Source: Sporothrix humicola
Taxonomy: Eukaryota > Ascomycota > Sordariomycetes > Ophiostomatales > Ophiostomataceae
Reading direction: 5' to 3'
Assembly (NCBI GenBank): GCA_021396245.1
Contig: WNYE01000075.1
Span: 124,001 to 188,000 of the forward strand
DNA: 64,000 nucleotides
Position 1 is the stretch's first letter. Every line of letters begins with the position of its first letter. Below the pieces are notes generated by a model. That model saw nothing but the letters and a program-made list of their open reading frames with translations, did not search any database and was not told the DNA's origin. Below, piece after piece: positions 32,202 to 44,100 of this stretch. Position numbers and translations under genes: made by a program.

Positions 32202-33347
32202 ATGTCCTCTCACAATAAACTGCCCACAGCCAACGGGTCTGGGTCTGTCGAGATTGTCCTCCTGGACGGCGGCGGCTTCCAAACCACTACAGACTGGAAA
32301 CTGCATGCAGGCGGCCATTCGCGGCCGTTCTTTCTCTACGACTGGTGTTTCTTCATCCACCACAAAGTTTCGGGCAGAAAGGTCCTCTGGGATCTCGGCA
32401 TCAGCAATGTTTGTCCAGTCCCATCATTGACATTCTTTTTTTCAAGTTTTCTTCCTTCTACTCGTTGTTGCCTGACTATGAATTGTGAAAACAAAAACAG
32501 GACCGCAGTCTTTACACGCCCAGTGTCCTTGATTTTCAATGGACCGACGCAAACCCAACAGGGCCACGGCTGGCATTGACGGAGCAGCTAAAGACCATTG
32601 GCCACGACCCGGCCGAGATTGACACTGTTTTCTTCAGGTGCGATGATGAACCAAGAGGGAGAAGCTATTATGATCACAGTCTCTTGGATAATTCTCAATA
32701 GCTAATTGTTTCGTCCTGACAGCCATGCACATTGGGACCACTGCCGCCCGTTCCGGAGCGAGTTTCCAAATGCCCACGCTCTGTTCGGGCCCGGTACCAT
32801 GTCACATTGCCGTCCTGGCCACATACAGAATGGCGAACCAACAATAGCAAGCCAGTGGGACTCGCGGCTCTTTAGCGACGACGAGAACGTGCGGACAGAG
32901 CCCTGCACAGAGCTCGATGGACCCTGGGTCCCGTGGGGGCCCTTTGATGCTGCTCTTGACTATTTTGGCGACGGCAGCTTCTGGATCATTCAAGCGCCCG
33001 GTCACATGCCAGGGAACCTCGCCGCCTGTGTCCGACACGTGTCGGGCAAATACATCTTGCTGGCCAGCGACTGCTGCCATTCTCGGGCCATCTTTGACGG
33101 GCGCAGTCAGATTGCCGTCGCCGGCCCCGACGGCAGCAAGTTCTGCCTGCATTCTGATCTCGACGCGGCAGTCCAGACCATCCAGAAACTCAGAGAAGCC
33201 GTCGACTCGTACGGGATGCATCTGGCCATGGCTCACGACCCCGAGTTTATCCGCGAGGGCAACGACACAGTCCTGATGTCAATCCTGCACCCTCACCTAG
33301 CACATGAAGAAACCGTCGCCCGGGTCAAAGCAGGCCAACAGCCATAG
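32202..33347 (+). CDS. Metallo-beta-lactamase-fold hydrolase 2 (lactonase style)
   Basis: Zinc hydrolase of 322 aa. Exons are 32202-32408, 32501-32637 and 32723-33347; the last junction completes the metal motif SHAHWDHCRP (HxHxDH). The remaining ligands follow in order: His in QAPGHMPGN, Asp in LLASDCCHS, His in LAMAHDPEF. The layout resembles N-acyl-homoserine-lactonase-like members rather than true beta-lactamases. There is no signal peptide. It likely opens a lactone or thioester in the cytosol. It is the intact partner of MBL-1, divergently transcribed from it, and the last recognisable cluster gene before the retroelement. Confidence 0.92.
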
Positions 33348-33884
33348 TATATCGAAATAATGTAATAAAATACATTTACCATCACCCTCGATGTTACGCG
33401 CGAAGAGCGTAATGGCGGCTAGTTCGTGATACTAGGCGGCCGAATTGTCAAAGAAAACAACAACTGAAAAGCAGGTGCGAATAATGGCTGATCAATACGG
33501 TATCACCGACCAAGGAGTAGTGGAAATGGTACGGAATACTTATATGTATATTGATGATTTAAAAAGGATGCGATGCGATACAGAAGAGAAATCCGTATTA
33601 GTGTCTCACAAGGCAGGGCCCTTGTCAACCATACCGGATTCATCTCGTGATTCCAGGCTCGTCGGGCGGTGAAGGCACTGAAGACTGCGCCAAGTCCACT
33701 GGACCGCGGCGAAAGTGCCCTGTGACGCTGCTGTTCTTGCCTTTTTTTGCCTTTTTTGCCTTTTTTGCCTTTTTTGCGCCTGTCGCGGGCAGCCCGTGGC
33801 AGTGCCCCACATTATTTTTACTAGCGGATTTTGGATGGACGATGGGCAAACAGCCCAAGATAAGGAAGGCGCACTGGGAGACTG
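33348..33884. other. Cluster edge without a supported gene
   Basis: Between MBL-2 and the retroelement. A frame starting at 33,484 (MADQYGITDQGVVEMV) runs only about 60 codons and has no recognisable family. A TTTTTTGCC-type repeat lies at 33,740-33,779. The last five bases, GACTG (33880-33884), are the retroelement target duplication. Confidence 0.4.
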
Positions 33885-34003
33885 TGTTGGGCTAGAGGTC
33901 ACGTGACCCTAGCGCCATAGATTTAGCCCTGCCCGGGAGCCACAGATTCTGGCATTCTCGCCTCCTCTCTATGTAACATTTCTTTTGTGCCTATGGCCCA
34001 ACA
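33885..34003 (+). repeat. 5' LTR
   Basis: 119 bp, identical to the 3' LTR except T for C at 33974 and 33985. It contains the perfect palindrome GGTCACGTGACC (33897-33908) with a CACGTG E-box core. Confidence 0.97.
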
Positions 34004-34015
34004 GGTTATGAGCCC
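34004..34015 (+). other. Primer binding site, half-tRNA type (initiator tRNA-Met)
   Basis: GGTTATGAGCCC directly follows the 5' LTR. It is complementary to GGGCUCAUAACC, the anticodon-stem/loop stretch of fungal initiator tRNA-Met, and not to a tRNA 3' end. Drosophila copia is known to prime from a half tRNA-iMet in the same way. Confidence 0.8.
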
Positions 34016-34199
34016 TCTGAGCTTCCGTTTTTCTGGTATAAGTTGTATTAATCGAATCAGCAAGGTGTGAAGATACTAAATATTTACTTTTCGTTATATT
34101 TTGACCCTCACGCGGGCTATAATCGCCTAAAAACGAATTTAGGGGTAGAAATTTAGCCTTTGACGTTAAAATCGCGTATCGAAATATTACGAACATCGT

Positions 34200-37100
34200 G
34201 ACTTTTTAATAAGAATAATATTTACGATAGTTATTTTAATCGACGTTAAGCTTTTAGAGAGTAAAATAACCAAAGTATTTATACTTATTAAAATTAACTA
34301 CGAAGTATAAGATAATTAAATTTAAACTATTTATTACCTTAACGACCTCGAAACATGGCTCGAAAAGGACGTTTTCGAGCCTATAAAACTTAACGCCGTT
34401 TCTCCGAAGGTAAAATAATTAATAGCTAAGACGGTTTATAAAGTATAGCTTAAGGGTCGTTTAAAGGTCTTTAGTATTATTAACGAGACCGTTATTAACT
34501 TTAAGCCGTACTTAGTTTAGTATAGTTATAATAAAAATAGCTTAAAGTTTTATTTCTAATATAAAGTTATTAAGAACGTTTTTAGTACTATTTTTAACGT
34601 AACCGCGTTCGATATACTTATTACTTTTACTTACCTCGATGTTACGAGCTTCGTTATACTTCGAGACTACTTCGTTAAGTTTTAAAAGTTTATAGTAATC
34701 CTCGACACCTTTTAATTTAAGTAACACGAAAAAGCGAAAATTACTTTCTTATTTCGCTAAATTAAAACTATTACTTTTATTTTCTTTAATATCGATATAC
34801 GTAAATCTATCGACGGCGAGCTCACGTATAAATAAACTTTCTAAATCGTTACTTAAATTATCGAAAACTTAAACATTAACAACGATAAACAGTTTACCCT
34901 CTTCTCCGTTTAACCGGACAATAAAACTATATATAATAATACATAAACCCTCACGTACGTAGTATATAACCATTATAGTTACAGACATCGCTTAAGTATA
35001 CCAGTTTATAATAAGTATAATAAATATTATAATATTAACGAATTATACGAGTAATTTCGTACACGAATAAACACCCGATACCGTGGCCGTAACAAAGGCA
35101 AAAACAAAAAAAGTAAAAGTATTAACATATCCTTTTACTTACCGTCGAAAAGTAACGACAAAGATAAAGACTAACCCTCGTAAACCTTAATTAAAGTTAA
35201 CCTTATTATCGCCTCCTTCGCTTTAAGTCTCTTTAACGTAACACTTACCATAGTAAGCGTAGTAATCGATAACCTTTAGCCGTTAACTACAAATAATATA
35301 ACCCAACAACCTATTACAAACCCAACTCCTAATACCGCCTTTATAATATTCGCGATCTTCTAATAATATTAAACGGCGTATATAATTTCTACGGCCACCG
35401 GGATCCTCAACTACGACCTAGTCCTTCTCGACTTTAGTTCTTTTACCTATAAATTTAATAACATTAAGTGGTTTAACGGCCTTAAACGACTAACTAACCC
35501 ATAGTCTTTCTTTAATTTAAACGACGGTACACGTAAAAAGAAGATTAAAGGTAAAGTTAACTTTAAAACCGCACTAAAAGACGACGTTATAAATAAAACA
35601 CTTTTCAACGATACTATTTATACTTTTTAAAAATTAATTAATATTGTTTTTACCGGTACCTTTAAAAAAAAAAGTATAAAGATCGATTTCAAAAATAACG
35701 TAGTCTTTACGCCGTAAGGTTAACTTTTTTAAGAGATTATATAAAAAAAGAAAGTCTTTTTTTTACATAACGTAATCTTTACTTCGAAAAAAACTTTAAA
35801 TATTTTTATAATATTTATTAACTATAATATTATACACAAACGTTTTTTTTATACGAACATCGATACCGTTAAGCGTACCACGAAAAACATAAGTATTACT
35901 CTCACCGGTAAACTTACACGTTATTACTATAACTATAATTTAACTAAATTATAAAAAGTTACAAGTAAACGCCAAAACGATAGCCTTCGGGCGTTAAGAC
36001 ACCTTATACGCGTCGATATAATGTTTTATAAGACCGGATTTAAAAATATACGATATTTCGTATATTTTCTCGACGTTTACTCCAGCTTTAAGTAAACTAC
36101 TTTTTTACGTATAAAAAACGAGGCTCTTACGAAGTTAAAGGAGTTCGTAATACATTTCGAACGTTAAATAGACCTTAAAGTGTATACTATTAACCTCGAC
36201 GGTGGCACCGAATTCGACTAAGGTAACGAATAGTAGTATAAAGGAGACCTTAAAACGTAGTCCTACGAGACAAACATTATCATCAAGCCAACAACGGCCT
36301 ATACACCTTTATCGAACGGCCCTTCAAAAGTTAATGACAAAATCATCGTGACTATAACCCGCGCGTCTTTAAAAAATATTAACTTACCTCTCACCCTATA
36401 ACCTTTTACCGTTAACACGGCTGTTATAACGTTAAACCTCTTACCCTCTCGCCGTAACCCTAACAACGAAACGCCTCAAAAACGCTTATATAAAACCCTC
36501 GGTATACCGGAAAACCTTTATAAGTTATACATTAACCACCTTCGTATATACGGCTACAACGCATACGTACACCTTAAACAAGTATACAAAGAAAAGACGA
36601 ACCGTTTCGTCTCCCGTAACGTTGTTAACCAACTCGTAAGCTATAGTAACTTACACGGCCGTATCTACTACATTTACCTTTTAACAACGAAAAAAGTATT
36701 TAAAGCCTTTTCCGTAAAACTTCACAAATCCCTCCTTCCTCTTACACCCGAAAAAAACAACACCGTCGTCGGCAACGCCGATTTCGTAAAAGACTAAATT
36801 TTTTTCGGTATCGGTCAAAGTAAACCGTTACCCGTCTTTACGTTTACGCCGATTAAAAGATAAAAGATTACTATAACCGAAGATTTTATTATAAATAAGT
36901 ATATAATACGGCATTAACCGTTAGCTTTTATTACCCTATCGGTTTTTACTACTCCACCGGCCCAATAAGTCACTTTCCCGTCCTTAAAACTTACGCTTAT
37001 ACTAAATTTACCAATCCGCTCGGCCGTAACATCGCCCACATACGCACCTTCGGAAACAAAAACTAAAAATTTACCGCCCCGTAATACTAACGATTTCAAC

Positions 37101-39150
37101 AATATACAAAGAAAACTCTCTCTCGCGCTTTAACACGGCCTTATAAGTAACATAACCGTCGCCTTAGCTTTCTTTAACGAGCCCACGGTTATCTTACGAC
37201 CCTCGACGTCGCCGCGTTCGGAAATACTACCTACGATACAGTTAAACGTCGGCGCTCTCGTCGCCTTACCGTCTCGATAATCCTTTTATAACCCTTTCAC
37301 AACCGACAAGACTAACACCGAGCTTTAGCCTCCGAGACACTCGGTGTATTTTACGGGCCCCCGCATCGACTATAAAACTTATTAAAATATAAGCAAAAAA
37401 CAGTTTTTACACGAGTTTACGAATAATAAACTTATATTAACACTCGTATCGTTTACACACGAAACATAAGCCTTCGGTATAGCCTCAATAGCATGGGAGA
37501 AAAAGCTTAACCATACAATCGACTTTTACTAAAAAAAGACCTAGGCTAATAGCGTTTACGTAACAATAATCGAAGCAAATAAAGCCTTTCACGTTAACCC
37601 TTTAATCCTTAAAATATACAAACAAGCGTTACGATTCATCGACTTTAAGTAACGTTAGCTCTTTACCATACAAAAACAGCTCGATAGTTTTAATAAACTA
37701 AATACGTAAAATTTAATCCCATAGTGCCTTGGTATAACCGTACTACTAAGGAAATGGGTATACGTAGACAAAGGAAGCATAATAAAGGCTAAATGGGTTG
37801 TTTATAGTAATAAAGAGTTAGATTCGTGGTTTAATAATAATACTTTTACCGCTGTAGTATTAGTAATAATAATAAAAACATTTTTAACTTATGTAACGTA
37901 TTATAACCTCGAGTTAATATAATACGACTTTATAACCGTCTTCTTTAACACCGAAATACCGATAAACATTACGGTCTATATTAAGTTACCGAAAAGACTT
38001 ATTAATAATAAAGAATACGTTTACCTCTTTAAACGGGCCTTATATAGCCTCTCACGTAACCCAAAGTGGTGGTTTAACACTATTTCACCATTTATATAAA
38101 CGTTTAACTTCTCCGTTTATAACTTTGACTTATACTTTTTTAAATATAACGTAAACGGTGACCTTGTACTTATATACGTTAATAACTTACTTATAACCGG
38201 TTTACACAAACAACGCCTTGAGGCCTTCGGTAAGGCCTTAAGTAAACACTTTGAATTACGAGTTATAAGCGATATAAAGACCTTTTTAGTACACGATATT
38301 ACGAGAAATAAAGTTAAAAAAACGCTCTTTTTAACGTAATAACGTTACGTTAACCATATTATTTATAAATTCGGGTATAACGACTATAATATTATTAATA
38401 ACCTATGGCCCCTTAGCTTTACTTTACTTAACGTTTAATAAATTAATACGTTAAACTATAGCCTTTATATTAAGTAGACCGGCTCGGTTAATTACCTCGC
38501 CGTATTATTACGGCCCGACATTTCCTTCACCGTCTTTCGCCTTTACGGCGGTAACCGAGGCCTCTCTTTAGCCTATTAATAACTTTTAAAATATTTTTTT
38601 CGATATTTAAAAGCTACGAAATTTTATACGATTAAAATTTATATACTCGATATATACTTTAACGGTATTTTACGCCTTATTAACTATACCGATATTACTT
38701 TTACTAATAACTTATTATTAAAGCGCTTAACCGGCGCTTTCGTAATTATAATCGGCGGTGCCCCAATACTTTAAAAAACGAAAAAATAATTTTTCGTTAC
38801 TCTCTCTTTAATAAAAGTTAAATTCATTAACCTTACACTTATTACCAAAACCTTACAATAGGTTAACGAAATCCTTTTAAATCTAAGTAACGAAATAACG
38901 CCGTCACTACTACTCTTTACTAACAATACTAACGCCTTTTTTTTATACCTTAACCTTTACAAAAAGGCTCGTACGAAACACATCGACATCCGTTACAAGT
39001 AGATTATTAAACAAACGAAAACTAATAAAATCTTATTACGTTACTAACCCGGCATAAACATAATAGTTAACGGCCTTACGAAACCTCTAAAAAACGACAA
39101 ATTTACGAAATTCGTTAACCTCCTAAACCTATCGAAATCGGTACCCGAAT
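34200..39150 (+). pseudogene. Degenerate copia gag-pol
   Basis: Fragments are recognisable by translation. A gag-like stretch with LNDLETWLEKDVFEPIK lies near 34,338. The integrase core has INLDGGTEFD (36189-36218), with the second catalytic Asp at 36198. The third integrase catalytic position lies in YTPLSNGPSK, where the expected Glu reads Lys (36327-36329). RT has RALYSLSRNPKWW (38034 onward) and the active site YVNN (38175-38186) where YVDD is expected. The RNase H tail ARTKHIDIRYK (38967-38999) is followed by a TAG in place of Trp. All changes are G-to-A or C-to-T, the RIP signature. Confidence 0.9.
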
Positions 39151-39355
39151 AAAATAAATATCACAAAATCACGTAAAAAATTTATTTTCTCTCTCAAAGT
39201 TTTTATTTTATACCACGTAATGGCACCGATCGTAAAGGGTTTTAATTTAACATATTAACCTCCTTTTACATAAAACACGATCTTATTTTGTATATAAATT
39301 AACGCTAATTAAAGATACCGTCTAATTAGCTCACCGGGCAAGGGCTAGGAGGCAG

Positions 39356-39474
39356 TGTTGGGCTAGAGGTCACGTGACCCTAGCGCCATAGATTTAGCCC
39401 TGCCCGGGAGCCACAGATTCTGGCATTCTCGCCTCCTCTCTATGCAACATTTCTTCTGTGCCTATGGCCCAACA
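39356..39474 (+). repeat. 3' LTR
   Basis: 119 bp, with C at 39445 and 39456 where the 5' LTR has T. It ends GCCCAACA and is followed by the target duplication GACTG. Confidence 0.97.
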
Positions 39475-39479
39475 GACTG

Positions 39480-39994
39480 GGTTCTGGCCAAAGATAAGGA
39501 GCGAGGCGTCATTCGTTTTTTTGACCGTCGACTTGACATCACACAATCACACAACACTCGACACAACACGCAACACGGGGCTGAGGACGTCTCCTGCCGC
39601 AGTCTGCTTTTGTTTTCGCATCTCGCACTTTCGATAGAATCGCTTTTCTTGCCGCCGCCTTCAACACTTATCGCTTCAACAGCGTCTCGCATTTCTTCTT
39701 TTCGTCATTCTCGATTCACGATCCTCGATTTCCGACTCTCGATTCCGACTCTCGATTCCGACAATCCCTTGACTTAACCCCTGTTCCACTGCAGCCGCCG
39801 GACATCGAGTCCACGAAACACTGCAGACACGCCGCGATACACCGACGCAAGTCTGTCGCCGACAGTACTAGGCCGAGCTCAACATCCGGCGCTTATCACG
39901 AATAGACTTTGGCTGGGCGACAGCCTCTTCGACATCCTCGTCCTCCCTTTCTCCCCGTCTCTCTTAACCCCCTCCTTCACACCCCACCGCCAGC
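39480..39994. other. Leader and promoter of the Rab-type gene
   Basis: 515 bp between the retroelement and the Rab start. It contains short CTCGATTCCGA-type repeats at 39,708-39,763 and a C-rich stretch before the ATG. No separate gene. Confidence 0.4.
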
Positions 39995-41158
39995 ATGACA
40001 CGACCGCGCGGGTCCTCCGCCGCGAGCGAGGACAGCACGGGGACGGCGCGCGACCAGGAGCTCGGCAGCATGTACGACTACCTGGCCAAGATTATTCTTC
40101 TTGGGCCCAGCGGGTCGGGAAAGTAAGTACCAGTCCACTCGTGGCGGATAAATCCTTGCTCTCTCAGCAATGTTCCTAACCACCACCGTGTTAGATCCTG
40201 CCTTCTTCACCGGTTTGTCAAGAACGAGTGGCGGGTCCTCTCTTCGCAAACGATCGGCGTCGAGTTCTCGAGCAAGATTATCAAAGTCGGCAACGGCGCG
40301 CGGCGCAAACGCATCAAGCTACAGCTCTGGGACACCGCCGGCACCGAGCGCTTCCGGTCCGTGTCGCGGTCGTACTACAGAGGCGCCGCGGGCGCGATCC
40401 TGGTGTACGACGTGACCGCGCACCGCTCGTTTGACGCTTTGCAGCCATTTTTGAACGACGCAAGAGCACTGGCCTCGCCCAACCTGACAACTCTGCTGGT
40501 CGGCAACAAACTTGACCTCGCCGCTGACTTGATCGACGTCTCCGACAGCCGGCAAGCGCCCACATCGTCGTCCGCCTCGTACCTCTCGTCATCGCCGTCG
40601 GCATCCATCCTGGGGACAAGCGTGGCCACGACAGCAGCCAGTATACCCGCGTCCGCCTCTTCCTCTTCCGCACCTCCTCCAGCCACCCCGACGACCTCCG
40701 CCCCTGGCCTCGGTGCACAACTCAAGGCCACTATTGCTCCCGAAGGCCGTGAAGTCAGCACAACCGAAGCCGGCCGCTGGGCTGCGTCTGTGCATGTCCC
40801 TGTTGCCCTCGAAGTCAGCGCGTTTAGCGGCGAGGGTGTCGACGAGGTGTTCAACCGCATGGCCCGTATGATCCTCACAAAAATCGAGCTCGGCGAAATT
40901 GACCCGGACGACCCCATGAGCGGCATTCAGTACGGCGATGCAGGTGCGAGCTGGAACGCTGGAGCGAGCGACGGCGGCAGCACCAAGAGCTACAATATGG
41001 GCGAAGAGGCGAGTGGCAGTGGCGGTCCCCGCAGACGACGCAACGGCACCACCGCCGGCGGGCGCAAGAACAAACGCGGCGGCGGCATGGCGCTGCGGGA
41101 GTGGGAAGAAGTGTTTGCACTACCGAGCCGACGACGCGGCGGAGCATGTGGCTGTTGA
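39995..41158 (+). CDS. ypt4: Rab-family small GTPase (Rab4/Ypt4 type) with a long Ser/Ala-rich insert
   Basis: Membrane-trafficking GTPase of 363 aa. Exons are 39995-40122 and 40195-41158. The intron splits the P-loop GPSGSGKS. Other G motifs: SQTIGVEFSSK (switch I), WDTAGTERFRS (switch II), GNKLDL (G4) and EVSAF (G5). The start YDYLAKIILLGPSG and the RFVKN segment are typical of Rab4/Ypt4. Between G4 and G5 sits an extra stretch of about 70 residues rich in Ser, Ala, Pro and Thr. The C-terminus ends in Cys-Gly-Cys, a CXC geranylgeranylation signal. All nucleotide-binding residues are kept, so it should be active in endosomal recycling. The symbol is by family resemblance. Confidence 0.88.
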
Positions 41159-41182
41159 GAGAGAGAGAGAGAGAGAGAGAGG
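41159..41182. repeat. GA dinucleotide microsatellite
   Basis: Uninterrupted (GA)n immediately after the stop codon of the Rab-type gene, inside its 3' UTR. Confidence 0.9.
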
Positions 41183-44100
41183 AGGTGCCCAAAGTTTGAA
41201 GACGACACATTACGATACCTTTGATTTCCTTTGTCTTTACCTTCCCCTGTTTTTGACTTCATTTTGGATTACTGTTTGCAACTGGCGACTGCGTTGATTT
41301 TGTCATTTTCTCGTTGTTATTATTCTGTTTCTGTTTTCACTTCTTTTCCCACAAGCCTTTGAATTACTTCTTTTATTTACATATTTGGTTTTATTCCTTC
41401 ATTTCGTTTTGCCTTTCATCTATTGAATAGAGATCATAAGATCCTAATGCATGTCGAATCAAATCGACACCGTCCATCAAGGACATTAATAATTCAAACA
41501 TACACCGACGCTATGAGACATTCTTGACACCCAATTCACTGGATGAGAAGTGGAAGCTTTGCCTGTCTTGCACACCACCGTTCATATCACTTTATGCCTG
41601 GAAAATGTCTAGATTTCCGTGGTTGTCACTTGATTTCATCATCAACTCGCTGTTTTCTTCGTTCATTTGATCTGTTCGTTTTCCTTTTTTGCACATTGCA
41701 CTGCCATTTCTTTATGATAACAGAGATGTACTTTTCCTTGTTCTATTTCTATTGCTCATCATCGTTTCGTTTCACGTTTCAGCATTGCTCGACAACGCTT
41801 TGCCAATCGGATGGCCAATTCCCAGTCCCGGCCACACACACTTGGCCGTTCTGTCGGGTCGCCAGTCGCCCAGTGAGGCTCAGCGTGAACTGTTGTTGAG
41901 TGGTCTAGATGAACATGGTGTCTTGGGCCCCTTTACATAACAAATTCGAGGATAATATTTCTGATTTTGTTCGAATGAAATGTCACTGCATTTCGACTGT
42001 CCACGTAATACAACCAATGCTGTTCTCGCGTCTCTGCATCTCTCTGTGGCAGCGCTTGTTCAAACGAGGCAGTACAAGCATTTATATAGAAAATCGCCGA
42101 CAACCCAGCTCGTCCAATCGACAGCCCCGCGCCTATTTATGCCATCGACACAAGTACGAAAATTTATTCAGTGTCTTCATCCTTTTCTTTCTATTTATTC
42201 TTCAATCTTCTGTCAACTCTCGCCAGTTAGCGAGCTGAACAGGGGAGCACGTCACAGAGCGAAAAGGCGACAGGGGTGCCGATTGGCGGGTGCAGGGGCA
42301 GTTGCAGTCAACAAATCCACTCCAAAAGCCTGGTTGACAGGGGTCGTTCCCGAGCGGGCGGCACGCTTTATTTACGAAAAAATGAACCTCGACAAAGGAA
42401 GAAAGGAGGAAAGGGAAGGAAGAGCTTGCAGCTGGTTGCAGCTGTTTGCAGCTGCAGAAAGTCCGAAGATGCAGGCCGATTCCACAGAGGCACCACCTTG
42501 CAGAACTGGTTCAGATTAGCCGTGTTTGGGGTCCAGTTCCTTGTGGTGCCGTTCGTCGTTCGTCTTTCATTTGTTCCTCTGATTTCGTTCACTTTTTAAT
42601 GCTTGGGATGTCTGACAAACAGCCAATGGCCACTCTCCTCACACGCCTCGCTCCTGACAACAAGCGAGAGTGGGCGCCACCCGACAACAAGGCCGACATG
42701 GGGAGAAATAGAAAAAAAAAGAAGAAAAAAGTATGAGGGGAAGAGTGTGGGCGTGTTTGTGCAGTCTTGCCCCGTGTTGTCTCTTTCTCTCTTGTCCACT
42801 CTCCTCCCACTTCCCCATTGACTCTCTTTCCTGTCGTATTCGTTATTGCTGTGCGACACTCGACAGAGAGCGAGCAAGATGTTCCCTGCTTGTCTTTGGT
42901 CGACGAGTCTGATTTCCTGGATGTTGGGTCTTCAGAGGCAAGACAATCGACAGCAAGAAACGAGAGACATCGTCCATCACGTAGTCACGTATTCACGGAT
43001 TGTCACGTATTATCACGTACTTAATGAACAGGAAGCTACCCATGTAAGTAAACATGGCCAGTGGGCCCTTTTGAATAACGACTAAAATATACAAATACAA
43101 AATACTACATTATGCAGTCAGCTGTCGTGGCCGTGAACTTCCATACTTGCACGGCATCTTTCCGGGCGGCTACTGGAACGAGTCGCGGTCAATTTTCAGC
43201 GCATTGGTAGCCATTGATACGATGGTACGGCATATTACGGCATCCATTAAGCGGCCAAACGGCCAAAGGGCCGCGTTTATGGCCGCGTCTAAGTGCGTCT
43301 GCGGCCTATGGCCCGATCGATCTAGACGTCCATTCATCCCAAAATAGAGCATGAAAAACATGACAAGAAGGAGAGAGAGAAAATGGAACGACAAAAGACG
43401 AGATGATCCGTCAAACTGTCGAAAGATACAAAAAGTCGACAGATACAAAGTGAGGGAATACATCAGTCGGCGTTCATAAGGGCTCATCCATGCTGTCTTT
43501 CTCTTGTCTTTCTTGGTCTGTTACTTTTTTTTTTTGTCATTTCTTTCTTTTATCCCTTTCTTTCGTTCTCTTTTTAAGCGTCTCTTCGTCTTTGGTCACA
43601 CGGACGAGACACGCTACACAGACACAAGACACAAACACATGATTTGCTAGGAAGACTGGGCACGACTGGGAGAACTGCAAATTGCAGGCGGTTCCTGAGA
43701 TTCCCGACAATTTCGACTGCGACTCACAGAATTCTCATAGAATTTCCCATTCCTCGACCAGGATCCCCTTCCGCGAACCACGACACTGGGAACGACCGGA
43801 GGACAGATTCTGGGGTTTCCATCACCATCACTCCTTGGAGAAGGAAAGAAAGACACGAACGACCGACAAACAACGCCTCCGGATTCGGCGAGAGCGTGTG
43901 TCTCTTTTTCGTTTCTTTCCACAGTCTTTTTCTGTCCATCGTTGTATCTTCCTGGTCTTCAGTCTGTGCTCCGTTGCATTGTCTCCATTTTCCATCTGGT
44001 TGCGTGCTGTGGCGTCTCGCGTCGACTCTCTCTTTTGATTTCGGACTTGTCTTTCTTTCTCGTTTTTCGTTTTACATTCATTTTTTTCAACTTTCTTTAT

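Larger units (their letters stand above)
33885..39474 (+). mobile_element. Ty1/copia LTR retrotransposon, full length but RIP-inactivated
   Basis: Complete 5,590-bp element in one piece. It has 119-bp LTRs with TG...CA ends (TGTTGGGC ... GCCCAACA) and 5-bp target duplications GACTG at 33880-33884 and 39475-39479. A primer binding site abuts the 5' LTR and a purine-rich stretch (AAGGGCTAGGAGGCAG) abuts the 3' LTR. The interior shows the copia order: integrase, then reverse transcriptase, then RNase H. It is extremely AT-rich with CA/TG dinucleotides depleted and CG retained, as expected for RIP. Stops are everywhere, so it is dead. It is inserted 516 bp upstream of the Rab-type gene. Confidence 0.95.

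Noticed and set aside
1..33347. Backbone biosynthetic gene (PKS, NRPS, terpene cyclase, DMATS)
   Set aside because: Looked for and not found; no KS, A-domain, DDxxD/NSE or prenyltransferase sequence in any gene here.
36914..37102. 62-codon minus-strand frame inside the retroelement
   Set aside because: Lies in RIP-mutated integrase/RT DNA; no independent gene character.
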